The notes under the pieces are model-generated. The model was not told the DNA's origin and made no database searches. It saw only the letters and a list, made by a program, of their open reading frames with translations. A stretch of DNA of 19,416 nucleotides from the NCBI GenBank assembly GCA_017421145.1, contig JAFOTA010000208.1:1-19416 (forward strand), read 5' to 3'. A program made the translations under genes and the position numbers. The stretch is from Treponema sp. (GTDB taxonomy: Bacteria > Spirochaetota > Spirochaetia > Treponematales > Treponemataceae). Every line of letters begins with the position of its first letter. Position 1 is the stretch's first letter. Below, piece after piece: positions 1 to 7,961 of the stretch.

Positions 1-1433
1 AGGCACACAGGTATTTTTGCCGAAGTTTTTTCACCCTCGGAAATGAATCCAGCATCCTTGAGGTATGAATCAAGCTCTTTCCTTGTTCCGGCATCAATCT
101 GGAAAGCGTCCGGCGGAAAACGGGATTCGGATTTTTTCGTCACGCCCATGAGGAAAACTTCAGATTCAGGATTGTCTGTGGAAAGCCTTAGAACCACGTC
201 AGACACGGCATCCTCCGCATTTGAGACGGCAAGGGCATAATCTTCCGAAAGGGAAATCACGTTGCCGCATTTTTCAACGTTGTTGCGCGGGAAATCAACC
301 CTGTCACCTTTTTTTGTCCTTGACATGCAGTTTTTTATGAAAGGATGCAGGGCGCATTTTTCAAACCCGTAGATTTCCTTTATCGTTCCAGGCATTGAAA
401 TCCACGCACGCTCGGCGCTCGTACATGAACACGGCACTTCGTAGATTCCGCAGGGCGCGCCCTCAATGTCAAGCTTCACCCTTTTTTTAAGAAGCTCCTC
501 AGGTTCAAGCCCCAGTGAAATCATGAGTGCCTGCTTGGTGAGGTTCATCCCGGACGCATACGGATATGTCCAGCCAGACATGTATCCGCCTGAAAGACGT
601 GCCGCAATCTCCCCTATCATGGGTCCTTCGGCGGTGTATTTTATGTCTGCCTTGGCAACGCCCGCTGTAAGGCCAAGCGCTTTTATTCCGCGGACGAACG
701 TAAGGATAAGCTCACGGCGTTTTTTTTCGTCAGCCGCACTGGGCATTGTGTGACCCATCTCGATGAAATAAGGCTCATAGAAAATATGGCGGTCGGCAAA
801 TCCCGTTATGGTGACCGTTCCGTCATAGACCACAGCATCTATCGAATATTCGGGGCCTTCCATGTAATCTTCAAGGATTGCGGTTCCTGTCCTTGAATTT
901 CTCACGGCATCCTCAACGGCAAAAAGGAATTCTTCTTTTCTGCGCACAAGACGGCATCCGCGAGCACCCATGTTGTCGGAGGGTTTTACGACCTTCGGGA
1001 ATTCCATTGAAGAAAGGATTTTAGGGTCAAGCACGGACGCAATCTGGCTTCTGTGGATTTTGGAGAACGACGGTGAAGGAACCCCGGATTTTTCAAAGCA
1101 TTCCCTCATCAATATCTTGTTGCTTGCATTGCATGCCGCCTTATACGAATGCGACACAAGCGAGCACTTTTCCGCGGCATATGAAACGGATGCGGAAAAA
1201 TCAGTTCCGGCGGTAAAGATTCCGCAAAGGGATTTTCCCATCGATTTTGCAAGGGACGCTATTCCTTCCTTGTCCTTGAGGTCAACAGGCTCAAACCTGT
1301 CGGCATAGGAAACGCACGCTGCACCGGGATTCGCATCCACCACGAGAGTCCTGTAACCGAGTTCCTTGGCGGCTTCCATTGCAGGCCTCTGCATAAGACC
1401 GGCTCCAAGGATCATGACATATTTATCTTCCAT
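1..1433 (-). CDS. ATP-grasp domain ligase (partial, C-terminus beyond window edge)
   Basis: The reading frame is open from the ATG at 1433 to the left edge (477 codons, no stop), so the C-terminus is missing. The N-terminus (about residues 7-45) has a PurK/PurT-like pre-ATP-grasp fold with ILGAG and LVVDANPGA. The ATP-grasp core follows: KVVKPSDNMGARG at 147-159 (nucleotide-binding lysine and loop), ILEDYMEGPEYSID at 186-199, and GEIAARLSGG at 274-283 (metal-binding E and the R-L-S-G-G signature). Such enzymes join a carboxylate to an amine or thiol through an acyl-phosphate. The start overlaps the upstream stop by one base (TGATG), and AGGAAGG lies 7-8 bases before it. As the last visible gene of the putative sugar-modification operon, it might acylate an amino sugar or make a precursor, which is inference. 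Substrate is unknown. Family confidence is high. Confidence 0.85.
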   Translation of the reverse strand, partial: MEDKYVMILGAGLMQRPAMEAAKELGYRTLVVDANPGAACVSYADRFEPVDLKDKEGIASLAKSMGKSLCGIFTAGTDFSASVSYAAEKCSLVSHSYKAACNASNKILMRECFEKSGVPSPSFSKIHRSQIASVLDPKILSSMEFPKVVKPSDNMGARGCRLVRRKEEFLFAVEDAVRNSRTGTAILEDYMEGPEYSIDAVVYDGTVTITGFADRHIFYEPYFIEMGHTMPSAADEKKRRELILTFVRGIKALGLTAGVAKADIKYTAEGPMIGEIAARLSGGYMSGWTYPYASGMNLTKQALMISLGLEPEELLKKRVKLDIEGAPCGIYEVPCSCTSAERAWISMPGTIKEIYGFEKCALHPFIKNCMSRTKKGDRVDFPRNNVEKCGNVISLSEDYALAVSNAEDAVSDVVLRLSTDNPESEVFLMGVTKKSESRFPPDAFQIDAGTRKELDSYLKDAGFISEGEKTSAKIPVC

Positions 1434-3937
1434 CAGCGCACCTTCCTGCAATAGCATTCGAACGTATCACCAAGTTTTCTTGCAAGGCTCATTTTTTCCA
1501 ATACCTTGAACTGGAAATCACCGCGTTTCCACCCGTGTTTTTTTGCGGACGGAAATCTTTCGGGGTGTATTCCGGTCGGGACGATCCTGCACACCTTGAA
1601 TCCGTATTTTTTCAATATAGAAGCCGCACGTTTCGGTTCCCAGAGGCTGTAGTGGTCGGAAGGACTCTGCTCGAAAAACGACTGGGTCGAATATCTTCCG
1701 CTCACGCCCGATGCAGACGGAGTGCTGAATGCAAATACGCCGCCTTTTTTGACGAGCTTCGACACGGCCTTCAATACGGAATCCAAATCCTGGAAATGCT
1801 CTATGACATACCACATCGTAACGGCATCGAAAGATTCAACGCCGAATTCAGCTGCAATGTCAGAATCCGGGAAAGAAGCGCACACAGCCGGATATTTGAG
1901 CTTAGTCCTTACATACTCCACGGCATCACGGGAAATGTCGGTTCCATAGACCTGCCATCCGGCATCCCCCGCAGCATCAAGGAACGGTCCGAGCGCACAT
2001 CCTATGTCAAGCACTGAACCGGTCGAAGTGTGGTGACCGCAGTGGAAAACACGCTCTATGTTTCCGATTCTCCTGACTCCCTGGGATTTTATCGAATAAA
2101 AATCATCTTCATAGGTCTTTCCGTACTGCTTTTCATAATCCTCATAAAAATATCCGCGGTTGTATTCTGTCTGAACTGACTGAACCGTCCATGACTGATA
2201 GAGCATGCCGCATTTTTTGCACCGCCTGAACGTTCTTTCCGGAATACGCGCGACAAGAGGAGATGAAGAATCATGACCTGAGCGGCAGACCGGACAAGAA
2301 AGCGGAAGTCCCCTTGAAAGAAGAGCGATATATTCACCAAGGGATTTTCCCGTGCTGTTCTCGAAATTCCTGTGCAGTGACGGAGGATCATCCATTTTTT
2401 CCTTGAAAACACCGGCGTTTATGTTTTCCGGGCTGATGCATACGAAACCATATTTTTCAGAAAGTTTTTCGTGCAGGACGGTCGTTCCCAAAAGGATTAC
2501 CGCACAACCGGCAGCAGAAGCCTCAAAAGCAGTGAATCCGTAGTGAGTCACAACAAGGTCATAGTCCGAAAGCTTTTCCTTAAGGTTTTCAACCGGCGGA
2601 ACCACTTTTATGTACTGCCTTACATCGTCATCAAAAAAAGCTTCCATTTCTGGCACCGACTTTTCGCTTGAAGCCACGACCGTCACATAAACGGAATTCA
2701 TTGCTATGGCCTTTGCAGCAGGAACGGAAAGGGATCCCGGATCTTCGCCGCCCAATACGACTATGGCCGCATGTATTTTTGCTTCGACGGAAGATTCTGC
2801 CTTGCGTTTTTTCGGAAGCGGTATGAATGCAGGTTCAGAAAGATTTGCCCTGCGCTCTATCCCTGCAGAAGGAATTATGTCAAGGAGATATTCAATGCAC
2901 TCGGTTTTCTGGGAGCCTTCGTCAAGCGCACAGACCGTGCATTTCTGAGAAATCTTTTTTATGAGGTTTTCAGGAGTACAGAATGAATCAAGCACGGCAA
3001 GGCTGTAAAGCTCGATCCAGTCAAGGCTTTTTACTACCTGATATTCCTTCAGCCCATGTCCGAAAGCTTTTTCAACGAGCGCACCACATTGCTCAAGAGT
3101 TGCGTTTTCCGGTATGTATACGTCCCATCCGTTTTCAAGCGCAAGGTCAAGGCAGCGGTGCAGGTGTCCGGTTCCATGCCCCTTTTCCACGCTCGGAATA
3201 AGGATCACCGGATTTTTTATTGCAGTTTTTTCAAATGCGCTCAATATGCCGTCGTATGAAAAAGGAGGCTCCAGTCCCTTTTCAAAAAGAAAATCAGCTA
3301 TTTTCTGCGCACGTATGTAGTCCGGGTATGTGTCAACCGTAGTGCGGAGATCAGGGAAGCGGTATTTTTCTGGAGCAGGCATGAAAACTGAGTTGTATCT
3401 TTCTCCATGATTGTAAAGCGCAGGCCCTGCATGCTCATGGTCATACGGGGAATCAGTTTTTTTTGCGGCATCCAAAAGCGAATGTGCATCGAACATTTCT
3501 ACTCCCGAACCATGCGGAAGCCCCGAAAAAGTAAGGTAGTCGATTTTTTCCGAAGCAGCCCTCTCATTCCAGACGGAAATCATTTCACAGGCAGCCTCGT
3601 AGAACAAAAACGGATTGTCGGCGGTTGCCCTGACCACAACATCCGCGGACGAAAGCTCGATCACCTTGCAGAAACGGTCAAGCACGTCTTCCCTTGATCC
3701 TGCGAAGATTTTGAAACCGCATTTTTCAGCATGCGGCTTAAGCTCAGGAAAACTGTCCTCATCCGTCGCAAGATAATAATCATCTGCAGGAACCTTTTTC
3801 ATAGCGCAAAGATTCCATTCGATCAAAGCCTTTCCATGCAAATCAAGGAGCGCCTTTCTTGGAAGCCTCGTTGACGAAAGCCTGCACTGCACGACAAGCA
3901 CCAGGCGCTTTTTATTTTCACCGCTATCCGAAATCAT
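1433..3937 (-). CDS. Trifunctional fusion: SpsF-like cytidylyltransferase, PseG/SpsG-like domain, SAM methyltransferase
   Basis: 834 residues with three recognisable parts. Residues 10-242 are an SpsF/NeuA-like nucleotidyltransferase: QCRLSSTRLPRKAL at 17-30, LATDE at 56-60, RATADNPF at 103-110. Residues 244-515 resemble PseG/SpsG, with a GT-B-type fold: KGHGTGHLHRCL at 252-263, GGEDPG at 396-401, and VVTHYGFTAFEAS at 462-474. Residues 548-576 hold two CxxC pairs (CPVC, CKKC) typical of the zinc ribbon before sugar C-methyltransferases. Residues 640-745 are a class I SAM methyltransferase with VLDIGCALG at 642-650. GGAGGGG precedes the ATG. The probable role is to activate a sugar with a nucleotide, hydrolyse or transfer it, and methylate it, but the sugar is unknown. 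SpsF and SpsG homologues are usually separate proteins, so the fusion suggests consecutive steps. Domain calls are firm; reactions are inferred. Confidence 0.85.
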   Translation of the reverse strand: MISDSGENKKRLVLVVQCRLSSTRLPRKALLDLHGKALIEWNLCAMKKVPADDYYLATDEDSFPELKPHAEKCGFKIFAGSREDVLDRFCKVIELSSADVVVRATADNPFLFYEAACEMISVWNERAASEKIDYLTFSGLPHGSGVEMFDAHSLLDAAKKTDSPYDHEHAGPALYNHGERYNSVFMPAPEKYRFPDLRTTVDTYPDYIRAQKIADFLFEKGLEPPFSYDGILSAFEKTAIKNPVILIPSVEKGHGTGHLHRCLDLALENGWDVYIPENATLEQCGALVEKAFGHGLKEYQVVKSLDWIELYSLAVLDSFCTPENLIKKISQKCTVCALDEGSQKTECIEYLLDIIPSAGIERRANLSEPAFIPLPKKRKAESSVEAKIHAAIVVLGGEDPGSLSVPAAKAIAMNSVYVTVVASSEKSVPEMEAFFDDDVRQYIKVVPPVENLKEKLSDYDLVVTHYGFTAFEASAAGCAVILLGTTVLHEKLSEKYGFVCISPENINAGVFKEKMDDPPSLHRNFENSTGKSLGEYIALLSRGLPLSCPVCRSGHDSSSPLVARIPERTFRRCKKCGMLYQSWTVQSVQTEYNRGYFYEDYEKQYGKTYEDDFYSIKSQGVRRIGNIERVFHCGHHTSTGSVLDIGCALGPFLDAAGDAGWQVYGTDISRDAVEYVRTKLKYPAVCASFPDSDIAAEFGVESFDAVTMWYVIEHFQDLDSVLKAVSKLVKKGGVFAFSTPSASGVSGRYSTQSFFEQSPSDHYSLWEPKRAASILKKYGFKVCRIVPTGIHPERFPSAKKHGWKRGDFQFKVLEKMSLARKLGDTFECYCRKVR

Positions 3938-3939
3938 TA

Positions 3940-3946
3940 CCCCTCC
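3940..3946 (-). promoter_or_regulatory. Strong ribosome binding site of the fusion gene
   Basis: GGAGGGG lies three bases upstream of the ATG at 3937, within the 15-base gap after the preceding stop codon. It supports this ATG as the start and points to robust translation inside the operon, although the spacing is short. Confidence 0.6.
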
Positions 3947-3952
3947 AACAAG

Positions 3953-4993
3953 CTAAACGCCCTTTCCGACCGAAACTGCGTCGCTTTCCTGCCATTTTTT
4001 TATGAAATCACCGGCATCGGTCTTGAACCTGTATCTGTTCACCGTAACCCAGTCCCTTGCGTTTTTAAAAAGAATGTAGGATTCTTTCAGCCCGCAAAGA
4101 TTTTTGTGCTTGAATGCAAAAAAATAAGTGAGGGGAATCTGCGCCTCCTCATTTCTGTATACCGGGAGAAGGTTCTTAAGATAGAAACGCAGGTATGACA
4201 TGTTGCGCGTCCGGTTTTCCACGTGCACTTCCCCGGAATATGTAAAAGAAAGCGAAAGATCAAGAAGCGTCTCCTCGCCCCAGAGCCACGAACGGAAAAA
4301 AAGATCCATCTTCTGCCAGTAGTCCGTGGTTATGGTATAGTCGATTCCTCCGAGCTGCATGAATTTGTCCCTGTTGTAAAGCCCCGCCCAGTCCGACGCA
4401 TAGAAAGTCCTGTTGCCGCTCGCCATGGTCAGTGAAGATTCCATCTCGAACACAGATTTTTTTTCGCTGGGTGAAAATCTTACCGGAAGCACCTGCTGGT
4501 TCTGGGTCACAAGCTTAGGGCACAGGCAGAACGCTTTTTTCTCCACCAGATGATTTACTATCGAAATGGGAATCTGGAACGAGTCCGTGCACATGTCGTC
4601 AAAAAGAACCAGCACATACGGAGAGGCCGCTTCCTGCATCCCAAGGTTTATCATGTCGCCGATCGAAACATAGTCCACCGTGTCGTTCGGAACAAGGAAT
4701 TTAACGGTCGGATATTGGGATGAAAGCTCGTCAAGGTGCCTTCCCTTTAGCTGGGTTGAGCTTGTCCTTCCGCCTATGTTAGATTCAATCCAGATGACTT
4801 TTTCGAAGCCCTGGTAGATCAGCTTGTCGAAAACCATGTTCCTGTATGAATTTCCGCTTCTGTTCAGCACAAGGCAGGTCACGGGCATGAGGATCTTTGA
4901 ATCCGTCTCCACCCCGCCAAGGATGGTCCTGTCGATTATGCGCTGGTTAAAAGTTGTAGGTATAGTATTCATCGCAGGCACCGCATTTTTCAT
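3953..4993 (-). CDS. GT-A-fold glycosyltransferase-like protein (putative)
   Basis: 346 residues if the ATG at 4993 is used. Residues about 32-160 look like a GT-A nucleotide-sugar-binding fold: a hydrophobic strand with MPVTCLVLNRSGN, later YVLVLFDDM (a DD pair at the usual place of the DxD metal motif) and a following CLCPKLV strand. The C-terminal half, rich in aromatic residues (YWQKMDLFFRSWLWGEE), would form the acceptor side. No signal peptide or membrane segment is visible, so the protein is probably cytoplasmic. The gene begins inside the end of the upstream spiro-SPASM gene (47-base overlap). A second ATG at 4972 would reduce the overlap to 26 bases. Neither has a clear Shine-Dalgarno, so translational coupling is likely. 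Donor and acceptor are unknown, and the glycosyltransferase call rests on fold-like patterns and neighbours rather than a clear family signature. Confidence 0.6.
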   Translation of the reverse strand: MKNAVPAMNTIPTTFNQRIIDRTILGGVETDSKILMPVTCLVLNRSGNSYRNMVFDKLIYQGFEKVIWIESNIGGRTSSTQLKGRHLDELSSQYPTVKFLVPNDTVDYVSIGDMINLGMQEAASPYVLVLFDDMCTDSFQIPISIVNHLVEKKAFCLCPKLVTQNQQVLPVRFSPSEKKSVFEMESSLTMASGNRTFYASDWAGLYNRDKFMQLGGIDYTITTDYWQKMDLFFRSWLWGEETLLDLSLSFTYSGEVHVENRTRNMSYLRFYLKNLLPVYRNEEAQIPLTYFFAFKHKNLCGLKESYILFKNARDWVTVNRYRFKTDAGDFIKKWQESDAVSVGKGV

Positions 4994-6647
4994 CGAACCG
5001 AACGTCCGGCAATGAAGTTTTGGAACAAAGACAATTGCAGCAGTCTATATCTTTTTGTGAAAAATCCTCCAACTTCTCCCAGACAGCCTTCACGCTCATC
5101 TCAAAAACATTCCCGACGGAATTATCCAGAATCCACTCCCTGCAGAAAGGCACGTCACCGTTCCACAAGACAACCATGTCGCGCTTAAGATGCCAGCACG
5201 GATTTCTTTTGAGCGGAGAGAGGTCGGCAGGCTTTTCATCCGGCATAAGACCGCAGAAATGATCGTATTTTTGTATTATTATCTTTCCTTTTGACGGAGA
5301 ATCCTTTCCGTGCCAGAATCTGTAGAACTGCTCAAGCTCATCTTCATTTGCATTCATCCTGAGCATCTGGGGATATACGCATCCTTCAAAATATGTTTCC
5401 AATATTGAAACCGCATTGACCGCCTTTGCAAACGCGCTGTTGCATTCCAAAAGCTGGACTCCTTTTTCATCCGTAGCGAACCTTGGATGGAGCGCCCCGT
5501 ATTTTTCTGCGGTAAAGGCATCCACGCTCACGATCCATGTGACAGGTGCTTCCCCGCTTGTCCTAGGCACGGCAGATTTTACGGCAGCCGCAATCTTTTC
5601 GACCGTCTCCTGCCTTATGAGTATGCCGTCAGTTTCCACAAGGACAGAAAGACCAGGATGCTCAAGCACTGCGGAAATATAGTCGCTTATGTTGTCAACG
5701 CACATCGGTTCGCCCCACTCGCCCAATCCGACAACCGCTGTCTCGGAGAATTCGGCTATGCTGCTTACCAATGCCCTGAACTGCTCAAGGCGCATGATTT
5801 TGGATGAGTTGAACGAAAGGTCAAGCGGAGATGAAGAATACTTTTTTTCGAAAGCCGCAAAATAAGGGCTGTAAACTGATTCCGTCCAGCATCTTGCGGA
5901 TATCTGTATGTTGTAGAACGCAGGAACCGTCCTCTGCACTTTCACTGATTTTTCGGCAAGCCCGGTAAGAGAAGATGCATTGAAAGGAATTTTTGAATCA
6001 AGGGCAGAATCATAGAGAGACCTGCATGAAAGGAAATTCGCTTTCGTTCCGCATGAAAAATCAAGGCGGAGCATCCTGTAATCCTTCGGCGCAATCACGG
6101 CTTCTATTTCAAATGAGTTTATGTCCTTCTGCATTACGGAAAATATGCTTGATGCAGAAACCGGCTTTGTCCCTGAATCAGAATCTTCACGGGAAGCAAG
6201 GGTTGAAATTATCCCCAGAGCGCCGGAATCTATTGTTTCAGGAGCGAATCCCAAAGGATATCCGTCTGCAAAGGTGTATTCCGCAAGGTATTCCTCATGA
6301 TTTTCAATCACTTTCCGGCTAAGGTCGGCATCCAAAAAAGGACGGTCGGCCAAAGTGTACACGACATAATCAGCCGATGACTGTGACGCCGATCTTGACA
6401 TCTGCTCCAGAAGGATTTTTGTGTTCCAGTCATTTCTGCAGATTGTTTTTGCGCTTGTCCCGGATGATTCCAAAGCCTCACGCACGGACGAACTGGTTTT
6501 ATCATTGACAGCGACATAGATTTCACTTTCAGGACAAAGCCCCTTAGCCCAGACAAGGGTACGGTCAAACGCCGACACTGAAGCAAATGCCTTGTCAAAT
6601 GCGTGAGTAAAATCAAAACCTGCAAATAAAAAAACAATACGTTTCAT
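4947..6647 (-). CDS. Spiro-SPASM-like protein: nucleotidyltransferase-like N-terminus, degenerate radical SAM region, SPASM C-terminus
   Basis: 566 residues from the ATG at 6647. The frame is open upstream to 6890, but that part would run into the divergent xseA region and looks non-coding. Residues 1-135 resemble a sugar cytidylyltransferase, with TLADRPFLD at 98-106 like the ADxPF motif of SpsF. Residues 243-400 follow a radical SAM barrel pattern: FYNIQISARC, GLGEWGEP at 307-313, then VLVETDGIL at 335-343. The cluster-binding CX3CX2C is instead C253-WTE-S257-VY-S260. Residues 465-560 are a cysteine-rich SPASM region, including GDVPFC, SVGNVFE, a run at 536-541 and CGAC at 555-558. Proteins named spiro-SPASM are known from spirochaetes, with function unknown to me. 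It heads the four-gene sugar-modification operon. Without the canonical [4Fe-4S] ligands it may bind a substrate or cluster without radical chemistry (inference). Confidence 0.8.
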   Translation of the reverse strand: MKRIVFLFAGFDFTHAFDKAFASVSAFDRTLVWAKGLCPESEIYVAVNDKTSSSVREALESSGTSAKTICRNDWNTKILLEQMSRSASQSSADYVVYTLADRPFLDADLSRKVIENHEEYLAEYTFADGYPLGFAPETIDSGALGIISTLASREDSDSGTKPVSASSIFSVMQKDINSFEIEAVIAPKDYRMLRLDFSCGTKANFLSCRSLYDSALDSKIPFNASSLTGLAEKSVKVQRTVPAFYNIQISARCWTESVYSPYFAAFEKKYSSSPLDLSFNSSKIMRLEQFRALVSSIAEFSETAVVGLGEWGEPMCVDNISDYISAVLEHPGLSVLVETDGILIRQETVEKIAAAVKSAVPRTSGEAPVTWIVSVDAFTAEKYGALHPRFATDEKGVQLLECNSAFAKAVNAVSILETYFEGCVYPQMLRMNANEDELEQFYRFWHGKDSPSKGKIIIQKYDHFCGLMPDEKPADLSPLKRNPCWHLKRDMVVLWNGDVPFCREWILDNSVGNVFEMSVKAVWEKLEDFSQKDIDCCNCLCSKTSLPDVRFDEKCGACDEYYTYNF

Positions 6648-6713
6648 CTTTTCCACTATCGGAAGTATTTTTAAGCGAGTTAAGAAAAGAATTTCCCGGC
6701 CCACGGTTTGGAA

Positions 6714-6724
6714 TTGATAATCAA
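6714..6724. repeat. Perfect 11-bp inverted repeat over the xseA -35 element
   Basis: TTGAT-A-ATCAA is a perfect 5+1+5 palindrome in the 108-base divergent region between the spiro-SPASM gene and xseA. It includes the -35 hexamer TTGATA. Its place would suit an operator controlling one or both divergent units, but 5-base arms in AT-rich DNA occur by chance. Confidence 0.3.
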
Positions 6725-6742
6725 AGTTTTTTGATGTAGAAT
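6714..6742 (+). promoter_or_regulatory. Sigma70-type promoter of xseA-xseB-mutL
   Basis: TTGATA (6714-6719), a 17-base spacer and TAGAAT (6737-6742) match a vegetative promoter at ideal spacing. Transcription should start near 6749, giving a leader of only about 7 bases before the xseA ATG at 6756. No start site was measured; this is read from consensus alone. Confidence 0.65.
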
Positions 6743-6755
6743 CGCATAGACAAAC

Positions 6756-7952
6756 ATGGAAGAAAAAGATAATCTGATGACCGTCACACAGCTGACGACG
6801 CTTATAAAAAACATGCTCGAAGGGACTTTCCCCAATGTCATGCTCAAGGGGGAAATATCGAACTTCAAGGAAAATTCCGCTTCGGGGCATTTGTATTTCG
6901 TACTTAAAGACAAGGAAAGCCAGATTTCCGCCGTAATGTTCAGGGGTCGGGCAGCAGGCCTCAATTTCAAGCCAAAGGACGGCATGATGGTCAACGTGCG
7001 CGGAAGCATTTCTGTCTACGGGCCAAGGGGAAACTACCAGATCATAATAACGTCCATGCAGACATCCGGTACGGGCGACATAATGGAAATGATCGAGCGG
7101 AGGAAAAGGCTCCTTGCAGCCGAAGGTCTTTTTGATTCAGCGCGCAAAAAACAGCTTCCTGCATATCCTTCAACGGTCGGAATTGTCACAAGCCCCACAG
7201 GAGCCGCATTGAGGGACGTCCTTCAGATAATACGGCGCAGGAACGACAAGGTGAACGTCATCGTATTTCCGGCTCAAGTACAGGGTGAAGGTGCAGCCGA
7301 AACTATAGTGCAGATGATACGTGCCGCAAACAGATGGAAATTGTGCGACGTGCTCATAATTGGCCGCGGCGGAGGTTCACTTGAAGACCTTCTTCCGTTC
7401 AGTGACGAGAGTGTCGTGCGTGCAGCGGCTGATTCCGAAATACCGACGGTTTCTGCGGTGGGCCATGAAATAGACTGGGCGCTCACTGACTATGCATGCG
7501 ACGTAAGGGCACCCACTCCTTCTGCAGCAGCCGAGCTTGCGGTTCCGGTAAAGCAGGACATAATCGACTCAATCCAGTACATGAAGGACGGAATGCATGA
7601 AATTCTTTCCAAGCGCATAGAGCATCTTAAGCTTACGCTCAGATTGTTCCAGCCAGAAAACATGGAAGAAAGGTTCAGGAGAATAGAACAGCCGCTTCAG
7701 ATCAGGTTTGATTCGGCGCGTGAGGAACTTAACGAAAGCATCTCCGCACTTATTGAAAAACGGCGCATGAAAATCAGCTCTTGCGTGCAGACTTTGGAAA
7801 ACTGCAATCCGCAGACCATACTTGACAGGGGCTATTCGATGGTGACCGACGCAAAGACCGGAAAAGTCATCAGAAGCCCGGATGAAACGGAAAAGGGTGC
7901 GGAAATCATAATACGGCCGGCGAAAGGAAAAATCACCGCGACGGTTTCTTAA
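6756..7952 (+). CDS. xseA: Exodeoxyribonuclease VII large subunit
   Basis: Catalytic subunit of exonuclease VII, which degrades single-stranded DNA in both directions and acts in mismatch repair and damage tolerance. The protein has 398 residues, near the usual 400-450. Residues 8-102 form the OB-fold DNA-binding domain (KGEISNF at 31-37, GHLYFVLKD at 44-52). The nuclease core carries VGIVTSPTGAALRD at 141-154, GRGGGSLEDLLPF at 203-215 and SAVGHEIDW. A helical C-terminal region then leads to LDRGYSMV. The ATG at 6756 leaves eight residues before TVTQL, as in many homologues. ATG 6777 is an alternative that would give a longer leader (about 28 bases). It is the first gene of xseA-xseB-mutL. 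Identification is secure; the exact start is less so. Confidence 0.97.
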   Translation: MEEKDNLMTVTQLTTLIKNMLEGTFPNVMLKGEISNFKENSASGHLYFVLKDKESQISAVMFRGRAAGLNFKPKDGMMVNVRGSISVYGPRGNYQIIITSMQTSGTGDIMEMIERRKRLLAAEGLFDSARKKQLPAYPSTVGIVTSPTGAALRDVLQIIRRRNDKVNVIVFPAQVQGEGAAETIVQMIRAANRWKLCDVLIIGRGGGSLEDLLPFSDESVVRAAADSEIPTVSAVGHEIDWALTDYACDVRAPTPSAAAELAVPVKQDIIDSIQYMKDGMHEILSKRIEHLKLTLRLFQPENMEERFRRIEQPLQIRFDSAREELNESISALIEKRRMKISSCVQTLENCNPQTILDRGYSMVTDAKTGKVIRSPDETEKGAEIIIRPAKGKITATVS

Positions 7953-7956
7953 GGAG
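7951..7956 (+). promoter_or_regulatory. Ribosome binding site of xseB
   Basis: AAGGAG overlaps the end of the xseA stop codon, five bases before the xseB ATG at 7962. It fixes the xseB start and indicates translation coupled to xseA. Confidence 0.75.
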
Positions 7957-7961
7957 ATTAT

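Noticed and set aside
1535..2017. Long open frames antisense to the fusion gene and elsewhere
   Set aside because: They are shadows: no recognisable motifs, no ribosome binding sites, and the opposite strand encodes clear protein families over the same bases.
720..4464. Runs of eight T (720-727, 3457-3464, 4457-4464) inside the glycan operon as phase-variation tracts
   Set aside because: Runs of seven or eight A/T are just as frequent in housekeeping genes here (mutL, pncB), mostly lysine or phenylalanine codons, so they reflect composition.
6648..6890. Possible 81-residue N-terminal extension of the spiro-SPASM gene
   Set aside because: It would cross the xseA promoter and start codon on the other strand, its residues look unrelated to a protein start, and the internal ATG at 6647 begins a clean MKRIVFLFAG strand typical of nucleotidyltransferases.
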